Translations under genes and position numbers: made by a program
Part shown: one piece after another, positions 46,201 through 57,392 of the stretch
Position numbering within the stretch: the stretch's first letter is position 1
Layout: each line of letters opens with the position of its first letter
The notes under the pieces: model-generated
The model's input: the letters and a program-made list of their open reading frames with translations, nothing else
Database searches by the model: none
Told to the model about the DNA's origin: nothing
Origin: Takakia lepidozioides
Taxonomy: Eukaryota; Streptophyta; Takakiopsida; Takakiales; Takakiaceae
DNA: 64,000 nucleotides
Direction of reading: 5' to 3'
NCBI GenBank assembly: GCA_030704615.1
Contig: CM060731.1
Location: forward strand, 27,466,001-27,530,000

Positions 46201-48032
46201 ACCCACTTTAGTAGAGTGTAACACATGGGTTTGTATGACCAGATCTTCTCCTTGGAACCACAGTCACATATCCCCCAGGATGGCTGCAAGACTTTGTAGT
46301 CGCTGCTGCCAGGGGGATGTAGATCCCACTGCAGTCCAGATAAGTTAGCTCTGGCCAGTAGCTAGCCACTGTGTAGCGCTGGCCCTGTCATGTAGTGCTG
46401 GTCAATGGATGAGCCATGAACTCGACCTGATACAGGTCCTGTGGTATGGATGCACTGATGCATGCTGATTTTCTACCACCATTAAAAGAAGTTACTGCAT
46501 TGCAGGGATGCTTACAGAGGTGGATGTTGAGGGAGGGTGCAGAGTGTTTATGATCTCCGGTTTGACTGGCAGTGGTATGCAAGATCTGGAGGAGTATCTA
46601 ATTGACCAGGTGCATTCCCCAGCTGATAACCAATGATTTTCACTAGGTTTTTTTGTGGGGAAGTCCTTATCTGCATACGTCTGAGCCTTGCTTCAGGTTA
46701 AAGTTTGAAATTGAGACGGGCAGTTGTGGACCAGGCAGTGCTGAGACCATGGGAAGAGGAGGCAGACGCTGCTGGATCACACCAGATGGCCAGATCGACG
46801 GCACTCGAGATTGTCCGTCAGCACATCTTTGACTGCTTGCATAAGGTGTCTGGTTCCCCCTCTCTCCCCCCAACCTTTCCTGCTCCATCCACAAGTTTTC
46901 TGCAAGCAAAGGCTAACTAGTATACCTTGCTTGCTTACTTTCTGTCTGTCCATCCATCCATCCATCACACTTTATTTTTCTAGTTTTTGTCAATGTCTCT
47001 TCTGTATTCTCCCGCCCTCTCATCCATCCCCCTTGTCTGCTTCATCCGAATTGGCGCCACGAGGCTCAAATTTGGTTGGCAGTGGTTTATTCCCACAGGG
47101 TCTGGTGTGATGGGCTTAGCAAGACACAGCATGGGTACAACATTTTCCCTTGTATGTGTGGGACAGTTGATGAATTGATAAACCACTGAACAGGAGATGG
47201 AGATGTGTGCAGGAGTTACCATACAGAATTGAGCAACAACATATTTCATGGAAAGTGCTGAAGGACGGTTCTATCCGTATTCAGCAGCTGCTGCTGGTGG
47301 AGAAAGAGGATCACCGCAAAATTTTGATTGGCAAGAATGGTGATGTCATCAGGCATGCCCCTTGACCAATCCTTCTGTTTTAAGCCTCTTCAGCATGTTA
47401 TGCACCATGCGGGCCTTTCTTCTTAAAGCATTGTTCCAGGGGTGTTTGGCTGATAAGTTGGGGTGGATGCCACTACAGGATAGCCATGTAGTTATGATTT
47501 TGGTACAATACCACTTACTGAAGGGACCGCCTCTGGGAGCAGTGCTGTTTGACTCTAATCCCTCCCTGCATTCAACACTCAATGTGACATCTGTGGTTTG
47601 CAGTGAACCTACAATAAAGCTCACTAGTGCAAATGGATGTTGTTTGCTTTGTAGTGGCTATGGAGTTCCATAAGGAGATAGTCACCAAAATGACATTGTT
47701 GTAACTGACATGGTGGCAATGTTACAGCATCGGCATTTGTGGATACCTATGAATAAGTTCTCTCTCTCTTTCCTCCATTTGTTCCTTTCTGTCTCTTAAA
47801 TTCAAAAGAGATTATGCCGTTTATTCATAAAAAAAAACATCAGTAATGACACATCTTAAGTTGTTCTTTGTTTGGCAGGGGGATTGGCACTGTGGCTCGT
47901 ATGGAGCTTCAGAGACACTTGAACTCCACTGTTCACCTGATCTTGGATGTTAAGGTTATGAAGGGGCAGCCATTATCGTCGCCTTTTGAGGACATTGGCT
48001 CTGACCCTTTATTACTTCCGGCTATGTACTAA
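43209..48032 (+). CDS. Era-like GTPase with KH domain (ribosome assembly), 9 exons
   Basis: Era GTPases bind 16S-type rRNA and promote small-subunit assembly; plant copies act in organelles. Exons: 43209-43589, 43777-43866, 44188-44336, 45326-45410, 46018-46091, 46543-46609, 46735-46845, 47213-47352, 47879-48032, giving 416 residues in frame. G1 is GAPNAGKS (114-121), the switch threonines lie in SRKTNTT, G3 is DTPG (161-164), G4 is NKVD (234-237, split by an intron), and the G5 region is MISGLTGSG. The C-terminal KH domain carries ILIGKNG (GKNG 359-362). The first 105 residues are Ser/His/Arg-rich and look like an organellar presequence, mitochondrial by comparison with the closest plant relatives. 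Intron 8 has a GC donor. Intron 3 (about 1 kb) contains a 0.48-kb repeat element. Gene family is secure; compartment is inferred. Confidence 0.92.
44360..44382. repeat. (TC)n microsatellite
   Basis: A pure CT/TC run of about 11 units early in intron 3 of the Era gene, 24 bases after the exon. It may reinforce a pyrimidine-rich context but is not at an acceptor. Confidence 0.85.
44794..45277 (-). mobile_element. Small TRIM-like element with terminal direct repeats, in Era intron 3
   Basis: Two direct repeats of about 62 bases, 44794-44855 and 45214-45277, share AAACTGGG(T/C)GC, TCTATGGCCA and TCTTATGAGTACATTCT. On the minus strand each begins TGTACTCATAAGA, and the internal side of the second is preceded by the purine run AAAGAGAGAGAA, as a polypurine tract would be. 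The 360 bases between have no ORF. A diverged, inverted copy lies in SIG2-like intron 5 (53749-54155). Layout suits a terminal-repeat retrotransposon in miniature, but no primer-binding site or target duplication is proven. Confidence 0.5.
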
Positions 48033-48371
48033 TATCGTGGACTACACTATGTTGTCGTTTGTATCTTCCACACTTAAAAAGATGGCGTTAACCCTTCTTT
48101 CCCTGCTTTCACTCTAGTGCTACCTGCCGTGTCCAAAACCTGGCACATACCTATGGCACTTAAAGGAAAATGCAATATTGGGTTAGCTCCACCTTGAGTC
48201 GCCACGGTTGTGCAAGCTGGATGTCTAAAGGCTGATCCCTTAAGTATGCACAACAAACACAACTGAAATGTATGTTGCCGCTGTCCTCATGTTTGTTACA
48301 GCAGAAGGTTAGAACTGTGTCTGTGACAAGCCACACAGAGGTTTTATGTATCTCTCTTAAAGTGAAAATTT

Positions 48372-49111
48372 AATGGACTCATCTATCTTTACATTGACAA
48401 GCGATGGAGATAATGGACTCATCTCTCTTTACTTTGACAAGCCTTGGAGATAATGGACTCATCTGTCTTTACATTGACAAGCCATGGAGATAATGGACTC
48501 ATCTGTCTTTACATTGACAAGCCATGGAGATAAATGGACTCATCTCTCGTTACATTGACAAGCTATGGAGATAATGGACTCATCTATCTTTACATACATT
48601 GACAAGCTATGGAGATAATGGACTCATATGTCTTTACATATATTGACAAGCTATGGAGATAATGGACTCATATCTCTTTACATACATTGACAAGCTATGG
48701 AGATAATGGACTCATCTATCTTTACAATGACAAGCGATGGAGATAATGGACTCATCTCTCTTTACTTTGACAAGCCTTGGAGATAATGGACTCATCTCTC
48801 TTTACATTGACAAGCCATGGAGATAATGGACTCATCTGTCTTTACATTGACAAGCCATGGAGATAAATGGACTCATCTCTCGTTACATTGACAAGCTATG
48901 GAGATAATGGACTCATCTATCTTTACATTGACAAGCTAAGCAGATAATGGACTCATCTATCTTTACTTACATTGACAAGCTATGGAGATAATGGACTCAT
49001 CTCTCTTTACATTGACAAGCTATGGACATAATGGACTCATCTCTCTTTACATAGACAAGCTATGGAGATAATGGAGTCATCTATCTTTACATTGACAAGC
49101 CATGGAGATAC
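48372..49111. repeat. 40-bp minisatellite, about 18 copies
   Basis: Unit of 40 bases, for example GGAGATAATGGACTCATCTG followed by TCTTTACATTGACAAGCCAT. Some units carry 1-5 extra bases (ATAAATGG; ACATACATTG). Variant markers such as ACTTTGACAAGCCTT recur 333 bases apart (48431 and 48764), so a block of about eight units was itself duplicated. It starts 340 bases after the Era stop codon. The units are adjacent, with no spacers, so this is not a CRISPR-like array. Confidence 0.95.
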
Positions 49112-50489
49112 CTCTACACAAAACTGAGCTGGGTGGCTTCAGGCTCAGCAGCTATATTTGCTGTTGAGCCATCCAGCCCTCCTTCTGTAGCCCGGGCCTG
49201 GCCACGTCACACCCTCCACAGCCATATGCTGTGGCTTTGCTTACGTGGAGAAACGACGGGTCCCACCCCACGATCCTTAGGGTCACTTTTTGTTGTTTCT
49301 TCGTCGAGTGGTTGGCGAGCAATGCCGGGTTCAATTCAAACATTAATCCGCTGGAACAGAAAATACGCCAGTTAGTAAGATGGTAAGAAACTGGGGGATG
49401 GTATCTTGTATATTCACACCCGTAAGGGGCATGCCACCCATGCGGCTAAACCCCATCCACAACCAAAGGCCAGGATTGCCTAGAGGACACAGCTCGCGTG
49501 GATTCTAATTACCGGCCAAAAGCAATTCTGCGGCTCCCTCGCTGCTCCGGATCCAAAGAAAAGAGAAAGGCTGGATGACGTGGAGAGGTGTAGGCCGGTA
49601 GATGACATACTCAATCCGAGAATCCAACTTTATGACGGGATTCGAATCTGGCGGGTCCAATTGCAACCGACCCGTCGCGTCGTCGGGCCGTAGTTGAGGG
49701 GTTTAGCCAGGGTCTGTATGTGTGGCTGTGGATTCGTGGCGCCATATCCACACACACTCGTCTCCGGGATCGCCCGTCCGCTCATCACAGTGACCCGTTT
49801 GGACGAAGGGCGGCCCCGTGCCGGGGGATGAGCTCGTCGAACGAGACGGATGGAAGTTGTATCCTCGTACTGCCTGTAGAGGATGAATGCTGATGTGGGG
49901 GAAGGATGGATCATCCACCATCACGCTGCTCGGGAAAGAAGCGATGGTGGTGGCAGAGTGTTTCTTTCACAAAGTCTCGCTGCTGCTGCATCCTGCTGCA
50001 GCTTGGGGTAGGGCCTGTAAGGCGGGGACAGGAAGACTAGATGTGGAGGAGCAACGTTTTTTGATACGCGGAAATGGCAGCTGCGGCAGCTTCCTCCCGT
50101 GCATTTGTCCAGGATTGGAATTCTTCGGATGCTGCAGTCCATGGTGTGCTTTTTGTTCCACCTGTCTTTGGAAAGTAGTCTTTTGCTGTAATTCGTCTAG
50201 TGATCAGTGCATCCTGTTGTATGAAAGAGTAGGATCTTTCCTGTGCAGTTCTTAGTACTAGTTTGGAGAATTTGCTCATTGCAGAGATCTTGGAGCTGCT
50301 CACGGTGAAACAAATAGTAATTACAGCATTCTTCAAATTCGGACGTGTGTCTGCTGTCATTCCCTGTAGTTTTCGTCGGAAACGGTGTGTGATTTGAGAA
50401 GCATGCGACTGGATCGAATGATCATGATGACCTCTCCGCAGTGACAGTGGCTGTTGCTTGGAGGGAATGCAGGATTCGGCAAAGTTAAG
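49112..50489. other. Intergenic region before the sigma factor
   Basis: No gene recognised. Several ORFs of 60-206 codons on both strands overlap one another; the longest (50037-50657, minus) lies antisense to the sigma-factor first exon and has no domain signature. The right part should contain the sigma-factor promoter and 5' UTR. Confidence 0.5.
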
Positions 50490-53400
50490 ATGGCAGGGAG
50501 GTCCGCAGCTGCACTTGAAGGAGCTGATGGAGTTAGTATCGCAACAACTCGGGTTCCGGAAGTTGCGTGTGCTTTTTCTTCTCGTAGCCAAATCACTGGT
50601 GGAAGATCTTGTCGGTAAGTGCTTAATATTCATTCCCCGGGTTGGCTGGAAGCTCACAGCTTCACTGCATTTTGTGCTTACGGCGTTATAAAGTCTTTCT
50701 TCGTCCTTCTATTTCTGCTATTTGCCGCGGGCATAATGATACCGCAGTACAGCATTTAGAGAGCTTTGGCGGCGTTGTGCGAGGCTCTCTGTATTTCGGA
50801 ATTCAGCTACGTGGCTTCCATCACTTTGACCCCGCCTTCAGATTCCTACTAGTGCTGGAGTTTCGACTGTAAGTGTGTCCAAATGTCATATTTGCAAGAG
50901 GAGGTAGGGAAAGTTGAAGCTCATTAAATCTGCAAGACAAATGATGTGCAGCTATGTCGGAAAACTTGGCCTTGAGATGGCGAGGTTCATATACCTTAAT
51001 GCAGTGTGGATGACTCATCTGTTTTTCCTTTCCGAAGTGTTGGACGGAGGAGCTCCGATTATTCTCTTCGCATCAAGTATAAGTTTGTGTCTGAAGTCTG
51101 AAGTGAGTCCAACTAAAGTAGGCCGCATCTGTATGCTCCAGTTTGAACTTTCCAGCGGTCAGTTGTTCAACAAGGGCGCGGATCGTCGTCCCACCATCAT
51201 CTCCAAGGAAACAAAAATTCTCGAGACGGGCCCTGAAGGTCGATGCCGTTGTTTTGACCGAGAACTGGGTGTCAAGTGAGGAGGCTGTAGCCACAGCGGC
51301 TGCTGAAGAGGCCATGGCTTTAGCAAGAGCAGCTGCGAAAGCCGCAAGGGACGCAGCAGCATATGCCCATGCTCAAGCCATGTCTGATGAGTTTCTGGAC
51401 TTCCCTTCAGAAATGGACTTGTTAAGACTGGAGAGGGCGCGCCTAAGTGAGATGGAGAGACTTCAAAGGATAGAGACTGAGCCTGAAGGATGTGATCCAC
51501 AGTCAGAGAGCGAGCAGCGAAGCCAAGTAGAAACATTTTGGGCAGATTCAACCTCCATGACCAGGGAGGAAGACTCTGCTATGGCTGTAGGTTCAGAAAC
51601 TTCAGAAACAGGTAAGCCAAGCTCAAAAGAGGTTATGACTTATGACTCAAACGCTATTTTGGGGGTGGATGCTAAACGATTGTAGAAATCTAATCTGCTG
51701 ATGCAGCTCAAGGCTTTAATCTTGGATAGTTTTCATTGCTTATCTTAACAATTTGTTCATCCCCAGGCAGATATGAATTCATGAATAACCTGCAATGTGA
51801 ATCACTGATCCATTCGCATGGCTTCAGCAAGTCGACATAGTCAGACATTGAAGTTACATAATCTGTATCTTCAGTGTTTGCGCCAGTGCTAATTTACCCT
51901 CTTTTTGACAAAATAATTGATATAAAGAGGGGATAAAGAGTGGCTGGAGTTGAAAGATTTTTGTCATTCAATGCACTTTCACATGAGTTCTGGTTTAGGA
52001 GCATGCAAACCAGAAAGATAACAGTGAGAGCCCAGGGTTAGCCATAATACTTTGCAACTTTGTGTTGGCAGACGCTTTGCATAAACCCTTGCACAAGAAC
52101 AGGAGGGACCAACCAGAAACACCAAGGAAGAGAGAGGATGTTACAGTGGTGAGATCAAAACGACGAGTAGAACGATTGCTGAGAAGGGAGAGAGCATTGG
52201 AAAAAGCAGAGAGGGTTGCTGCTAGTGTTGCCTCTGCTCCCATCCATTTCAGGCCCAAGAAAGCACAGGTTTCTCAAGATCTCTCCGATCCAGTTCGTGC
52301 TTACTTGCGAGAGATAGGCAAGAGCAAGCTGCTGACAGCTGCTGAAGAAATTGAGCTATCCACAGGAATTCAGGTATGGGTTGAATGTCATTTGTGTTTC
52401 CCTGAGCATTCCTTATGTTAGTATCTTCTGGTGCTGGTGCTAGGCCTGCCCTGTGGTTGCTGCTCCAACTTCTCTATCCTCCTCTGATAGGGGTCCTTCA
52501 AGGCTGCATGCAGTCAGTGACAGATGGATTTGAATGGACAGGACTTGTTGAAAATGGAGAAAGTAAAGAAAAGTTTGAAGGAGCAAATTGGCCGGGAGCC
52601 TACAATAGGTGAATGGGCTTGTGCAGCGGGCTTGGATCAAAATGTATTAGAGATGCGGATTAAGGAAGGACAATTTTGCAAGGACAAGATGGTCAGCTCG
52701 AATTTACGTTTGGTGGTTTCAATTGCTAAACATTACCAGGGGCGAGGCATGACCCTCCAAGATCTCATTCAGGTCAAAACTTCTCTTCTGCATTTTCTTT
52801 TGTGTAACATCTAATGTCTGCCTATTTGTAATGTCTCGCTAAGACGCATTACATTTAGGTGGTCGCCACCCTCTTTCCTTGCCACCACCCCAGGAGCAGT
52901 TTTGGAAGGTGGGGATTGGTAAGCAGGGGTATTTGGTAGGGAGTTTCAGCCCTTAGAGATTATGGGGGACTGGCTTAAATTCTCTAAGCAAGCACTTGCA
53001 AATATGTAAAGCTGGCAAAGGTGTCCACCTACCACTCGGAAGGCAGTAGCCTAGGTACAATGTACTAATATTTTCGGAAATAGTCTACATATCTTTTCCT
53101 TTAAGTTACCGTGCAGTGCTGTGGTGGAAAGTTTCTCCTATGAGGATTTTTCATGTAGTTGTAAAAGAAGACAGTAGGCAACCCTTAAATCATGAGAGCA
53201 TTTGAAATACCATTGGGCCAGGATGGGTGTGAGGGTGGTGAGCTTACAATTGTCTTGAATCATCATTCCTTGCACACCTAACTGCCTTACCATGATTCTG
53301 CTAGTTGATGTGACCATGCTAAACTATTCTATCTGGTGTGTTGACACCGCAGGAAGGGAGCATGGGTTTGATACGTGGTGCTGAGAAGTTCGATCACAAC

Positions 53401-55165
53401 AAGGGCTTCAAGTTTAGTACCTATGCCCACTGGTGGATTCGTCAGGCTGTAACTCGAGCTATAGCTGATCAGTCAAGAACCATCCGTTTACCCGTACGAG
53501 CCTTGGGACCCTCATCCCCACCCTTGTCTCTCTTTTCCACAACTACACACGTTCATAGAAAATTTGAGAATTGTCACCTCTTACTGCAGAGGCAAGTGCT
53601 GAGTTCGGCAGGGGATAGTGAAGAGTGAGAAAGGAAGAGTGTAGCTGTAAATGCTTTTCAATTTCAACAAATGCCAAAGCCATACGCTATTTGTACCTCT
53701 CACTACTTCCTCGCTGTTGTTGGTAAGGATACTTTAGAACATCCACAGAATGTGCTCAGAAGACATTGTTTGCCATTACCCCACACCTAGTCTGGTCGGA
53801 CCAACAGGGAAGAGACACTACCATTTTGAGGGGCTCACTCCACTTACCTTGACAGAAACAATTTGTTTGGGCTTTCCAGATTTCCTCTAGAAAGCTCTTC
53901 ACACAAGCATCAATCTGCTGCCCAGCTGTTAGACCCCAACAGGACTAGGGCTTTAGGCTCAGCCTTGAGACTTTGAAAGTTGGTGAACACAGGTGCAGGG
54001 AATATGTTCTTGATTTGTCCTGAAGAGGGTCGCTCTCTGATGAGAATACCGGACATTGTATCAGAAAATGGATGTTGTCTTCAGGCCGCCCCACTCCGGG
54101 CATGACCATCTCCCGTGCCTCTCTGCATTTGTGTATTGTTCAAAGGTAGACTCCCTGCCCTGAGTATAACATCCGTAGAGAGACAGAAAGAGAAAGAACG
54201 AATACAGGGAGGCCCAGAGAGAGAGAGAGAGGTCTGCGCTCAAGAATTTGAGTAAAGGCAGAGGCAATCTAGTTTGAGGTCCTTATGTGTGTTGTCGGCT
54301 GCTGTTAGGTTGCCAGATTCACTTATATGAGGTGATTTCACGCATCCACAAAGCCAAGAAGATGTTGTCTCAGGAGCATGCCCGACCACCACGCGACGAA
54401 GAGGTGGCAGAGCTAGTTGGCATGACTGTTGAAAAGCTGAGGGCAGTTGTCAAGTCAGCCCGGGCACCTACATCCATGGAGCGCCCTATTGGCCAGGACA
54501 CGGAAACAACGATTGGGGTGAGACCCTTGTTCCGGTCAAAATCCTGTTCTAGATGATTGTGATAAGAGCTTTGATGGTTGTGTAAGAGTTGGTCGTCAAC
54601 TATGCTCTCAGTCAGTGGAATTACTGGACTGATCTTTTCTGCATGGTGGTAGGCTTTTTTGTGAAGTTCAGCTACAATGTTGCTAGGACCTGCAGAAGCC
54701 ATTTTTCTGGTAAGTGTATGATCTCAGTCCATTTGCAGTATGACACATAGCTGCCCTGGCACCTCACCTTTGTGTGTTGAGTGCTTGAAACTAGGCTCAA
54801 CTATTGCAAATTCTGTCTTCATTAAAAGATGGGATTCTAATTCTTGAGTGCATTACTGATCTTGCCATCAGGAACTGGTTCCAGACAAAGACGTCGACTC
54901 ACCTGAGGATGCCATAGCCAAGCAGCTACTGAAGCAAGACCTTGAGAGAGTGATGTCCACTTTGAATCCAAGAGAAAGAGAGGTGCTCAGGCTACGATAC
55001 GGACTGGATGATGGACGCATGAAAACTCTAGAAGAGATTGGGAACTTTTTTAAGGTCACACGTGAGCGGATTCGCCAGATCGAGGCGAAAGCCTTGAGAA
55101 AACTGCAACAACCCACCCGCAATGGTGTCTTACGCGAGTACTTAGATGTAGCGGGGATCAGTTGA
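50490..55165 (+). CDS. SIG2: Plastid RNA polymerase sigma factor, SIG2-like, 7 exons
   Basis: Nuclear-encoded sigma-70 factor for the plastid-encoded RNA polymerase. Exons: 50490-50614, 51142-51611, 52072-52373, 52542-52772, 53353-53493, 54317-54517, 54872-55165, giving 587 residues in frame. The first exon ([15 protein letters not shown] and on, Ser/Ala/Arg-rich) reads as a chloroplast transit peptide. An Ala-rich helical stretch ([19 protein letters not shown]) follows, as in SIG2. Region 1.2 is [20 protein letters not shown] (about 268-290). Region 2 includes [17 protein letters not shown] and the -10-recognition helix [17 protein letters not shown] (397-413). Region 3 follows. Region 4 has the -35-binding helix-turn-helix [20 protein letters not shown] (542-561). 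The order [10 protein letters not shown] and ending [10 protein letters not shown] most resemble SIG2, which in Arabidopsis drives plastid tRNA genes. The start rests on phase and transit-peptide character; no in-frame ATG exists at the head of exon 2. The subtype is less sure than the family. Confidence 0.92.
53749..54155 (+). mobile_element. Diverged inverted copy of the Era-intron element, in sigma intron 5
   Basis: Reading plus, GAATGTGCTCAGAAGACATT, AGGGGCTCACTCCACTTACC, TTTGGGCTTTCCAGAT, AAGCATCAATCTGCTG, TTAGACCCCAACAGG, TTTGAAAGTTGGTGAA, TCCTGAAGAGGGTCGCTCTC and TCTGCATTTGTGTATTGTTC each match, in the same order, the minus strand of 45277-44794. The second terminal repeat is poorly preserved. 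It lies wholly inside the intron and should not affect the protein. Confidence 0.6.
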
Positions 55166-56546
55166 GATGCTCATTCAGCTCAACATCAAATCCTAAGGAG
55201 AGGCCGGAATCAGGATTGCTCCTGGTTGTTTAGAGTTCTTGTATTCATAACTTCCGAAATGGCAATTCTTTCACGGAGGTGCCAGTGGTAGCTGGCTTTC
55301 TCTTTGCTCCCCATCTCTGAATTGTGTGGGATTGCTTGGCCAATAGTGAGTCATGCTGGCACTCTGTTTTCGAATCTCTCTGTCAAGCCAACTCAGAAAG
55401 GTGGCATGCTTACCAAGCCAGGAAGCATGGCATGGATGTGAGACTACAACATGCCAATCGGTGAAGTGATATCCAACTTCTTCCCTTCAACGTCATGAGG
55501 ACATAGATTGGTTGTGGTTTGCAATGTTGGATCCCAGCACTAGGATTTATTACCCTGAATGGGTTAGTGCACAAATGGAGTTGCTAAAAACCTCCGAGAG
55601 GGGATTAACCTCTAAAGGACGAGCTAACTTTTCCCAAAAAGGGGTATATACCCTGCATTGCTGAGCTGTAACTTCCTACCCTCTTCAATCCAGCTGGATG
55701 AACCGTTCCATCTCATCCCTACTAATACATGAAGGTCCCCAGAAAATTTCTGCAGTTTGACCGTTCCGTTTAGTAGACTAACTTATAACAAAAGAAAATG
55801 GGCCAAGTTGAAACCATGAACAAAAAACGAGAGGAAAAATTGCTTTGAACATGCATGTTTGGTGATTTTCCAATTTTTCTTGGAGAAATGGCCTCCAGAA
55901 TCTGAATAAGGGGCAAACAACAGGTCATCTCCCAAAATCTCAGACCCAAATTCTCAAAATATGGGGGGCTGCTTTGTACTTGAGTTTGGGGGGGTGAAAA
56001 CGGGATCCTAATTACCCTAATGCTTCAAAATGATCAGCAAAACTGTTTTGAATCCTGATTCCTATGGTCATTAGATGCTGCACCCCAATGCAGAGGACCT
56101 CCACAAAAAAAATTTGGAATCAGACACAAATTGCAAGGTGGATGGGGCGTTTTGGCAATTTTCAGGCCAGTGCCAATTCAGGCATTCGGGTGCCGGTCCG
56201 GTGGGTTCTCCGTCGACTTCGTTTCGGGCGACGTTAGGAAAAGACGTAGGGCCCGCATGCTTTGGCGGCTGGCCTTTCCACACACAGGGCCAACCCACTC
56301 ACCCCCGCAGGTCCGCCGCCAATGCTCCACGCATTTCCCTTTGCGCCGGCCATGTGGCTGGTCAACCCCTCAAAACCATGCATTTTCTGACCGCTCGCAC
56401 ATTGAAAAATCGTAGCATACAGGGATTTTACTCAAATCAAGATTTTTTTGCTGGAGCGTGTAGATGAGCGCGTGGCCCACGTTTTTCGTTCAGACGGCGT
56501 TTCCATTGGACTTCATCCGCAGAAACTACGGGGATGGATGTAAAAC

Positions 56547-56571
56547 GACGCGACCTGAATCAGGTCGCGTC
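56547..56571. repeat. Short perfect palindrome
   Basis: Twelve-base arms GACGCGACCTGA / TCAGGTCGCGTC around one central base; pairing extends outward (AAACGA with TCGTTT) after a small bulge. Could form a hairpin; no gene end is adjacent. Confidence 0.8.
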
Positions 56572-57032
56572 ATCGTTTAAGGATCGAAATGAGCCCCACC
56601 AAGATGCGGTAGCCGAGTGTAAATGATTTCCGACACGAGGAGGCTCACCCTACCGTGCGTGAAGAATGCACACAGGGAACTTCCCCCTGCCACGTCAGGG
56701 TTTTTCCCTTTGCATTTGGGGGGGCCTTACCTGGCGCAATGTCAGGCCAACAGCCGGCAGGAACCTTACACGTTAAAATCCCTAGGGCGGGGAAATCTTA
56801 TGCCTTGGGATCTTACGCCCTTCATCTTTCCTTTTCTACTTTCTTTTCTTTTATTTTAGTTCTAAGAATCTCAGCCATCCACCACGATCTTCAAGAGATC
56901 TCTACCATCCACCTCCGGAAAGAACCCTGTGTTTTTACGCACCGGAAGTCGCCCCACCGGGCCCACCTTGGTCTTCAGGTTGGACTGCCTGGGGCTACAC
57001 CCTGGGACTACTCCCCACACCGTATCTATACC

Positions 57033-57294
57033 ATAGTCGACCGATTAGCAGGTCTCGATGACGTGGTATTTTCTTAGTGTTTCTGAACAGGTGGGGTTAC
57101 GCAGGGTAGCCCGCTTTCCAGACGTCGCGCGCCTGACACACTGCTTAACGCTCATTGGATGCCACCATAACCTACGTCTTGTCACACGTGACTTCAATCT
57201 GATTGGCTGCCACCATAACCTACCCTGCTCCTCATGACAGGTGGCATGAAATGAGTGGGTAGCCGTCATCTCGACCTGCTGATCCTGTCGACTA
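57033..57294. mobile_element. Foldback/MITE-like element, 262 bp
   Basis: The left end 57033-57066 (CATAGTCGAC, then AGCAGGTCTCGATGACG) and right end 57263-57294 (complement CATAGTCGAC, then AGCAGGTCGAGATGACG) are imperfect inverted repeats. Inside, TTGG(A/C)TGCCACCATAACCTAC occurs twice. No ORF and no clear target duplication. Confidence 0.5.
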
Positions 57295-57299
57295 TGCCT

Positions 57300-57392
57300 G
57301 GTAACCGGTTCGAAGGGGCCGGGTTAGTTGTTAGCTTCGGCGCTACCGCGCCTCAGCTACAACCGATAACCCAGCCCCTTCTCACCGGTTAC
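57300..57392. repeat. Imperfect hairpin
   Basis: Left arm GGTAACCGGTTCGAAGGGGC and on pairs with right arm AGCCCCTTCTCACCGGTTACC over about 37 bases with a few mismatches; the loop is about 17 bases. It follows the 262-bp element by five bases and may be part of the same foldback structure or a separate small-RNA-type precursor. Confidence 0.6.

Noticed and set aside
48372-49111. CRISPR-like array
   Set aside because: Units are adjacent with no unique spacers, and the genome is eukaryotic; it is a minisatellite.
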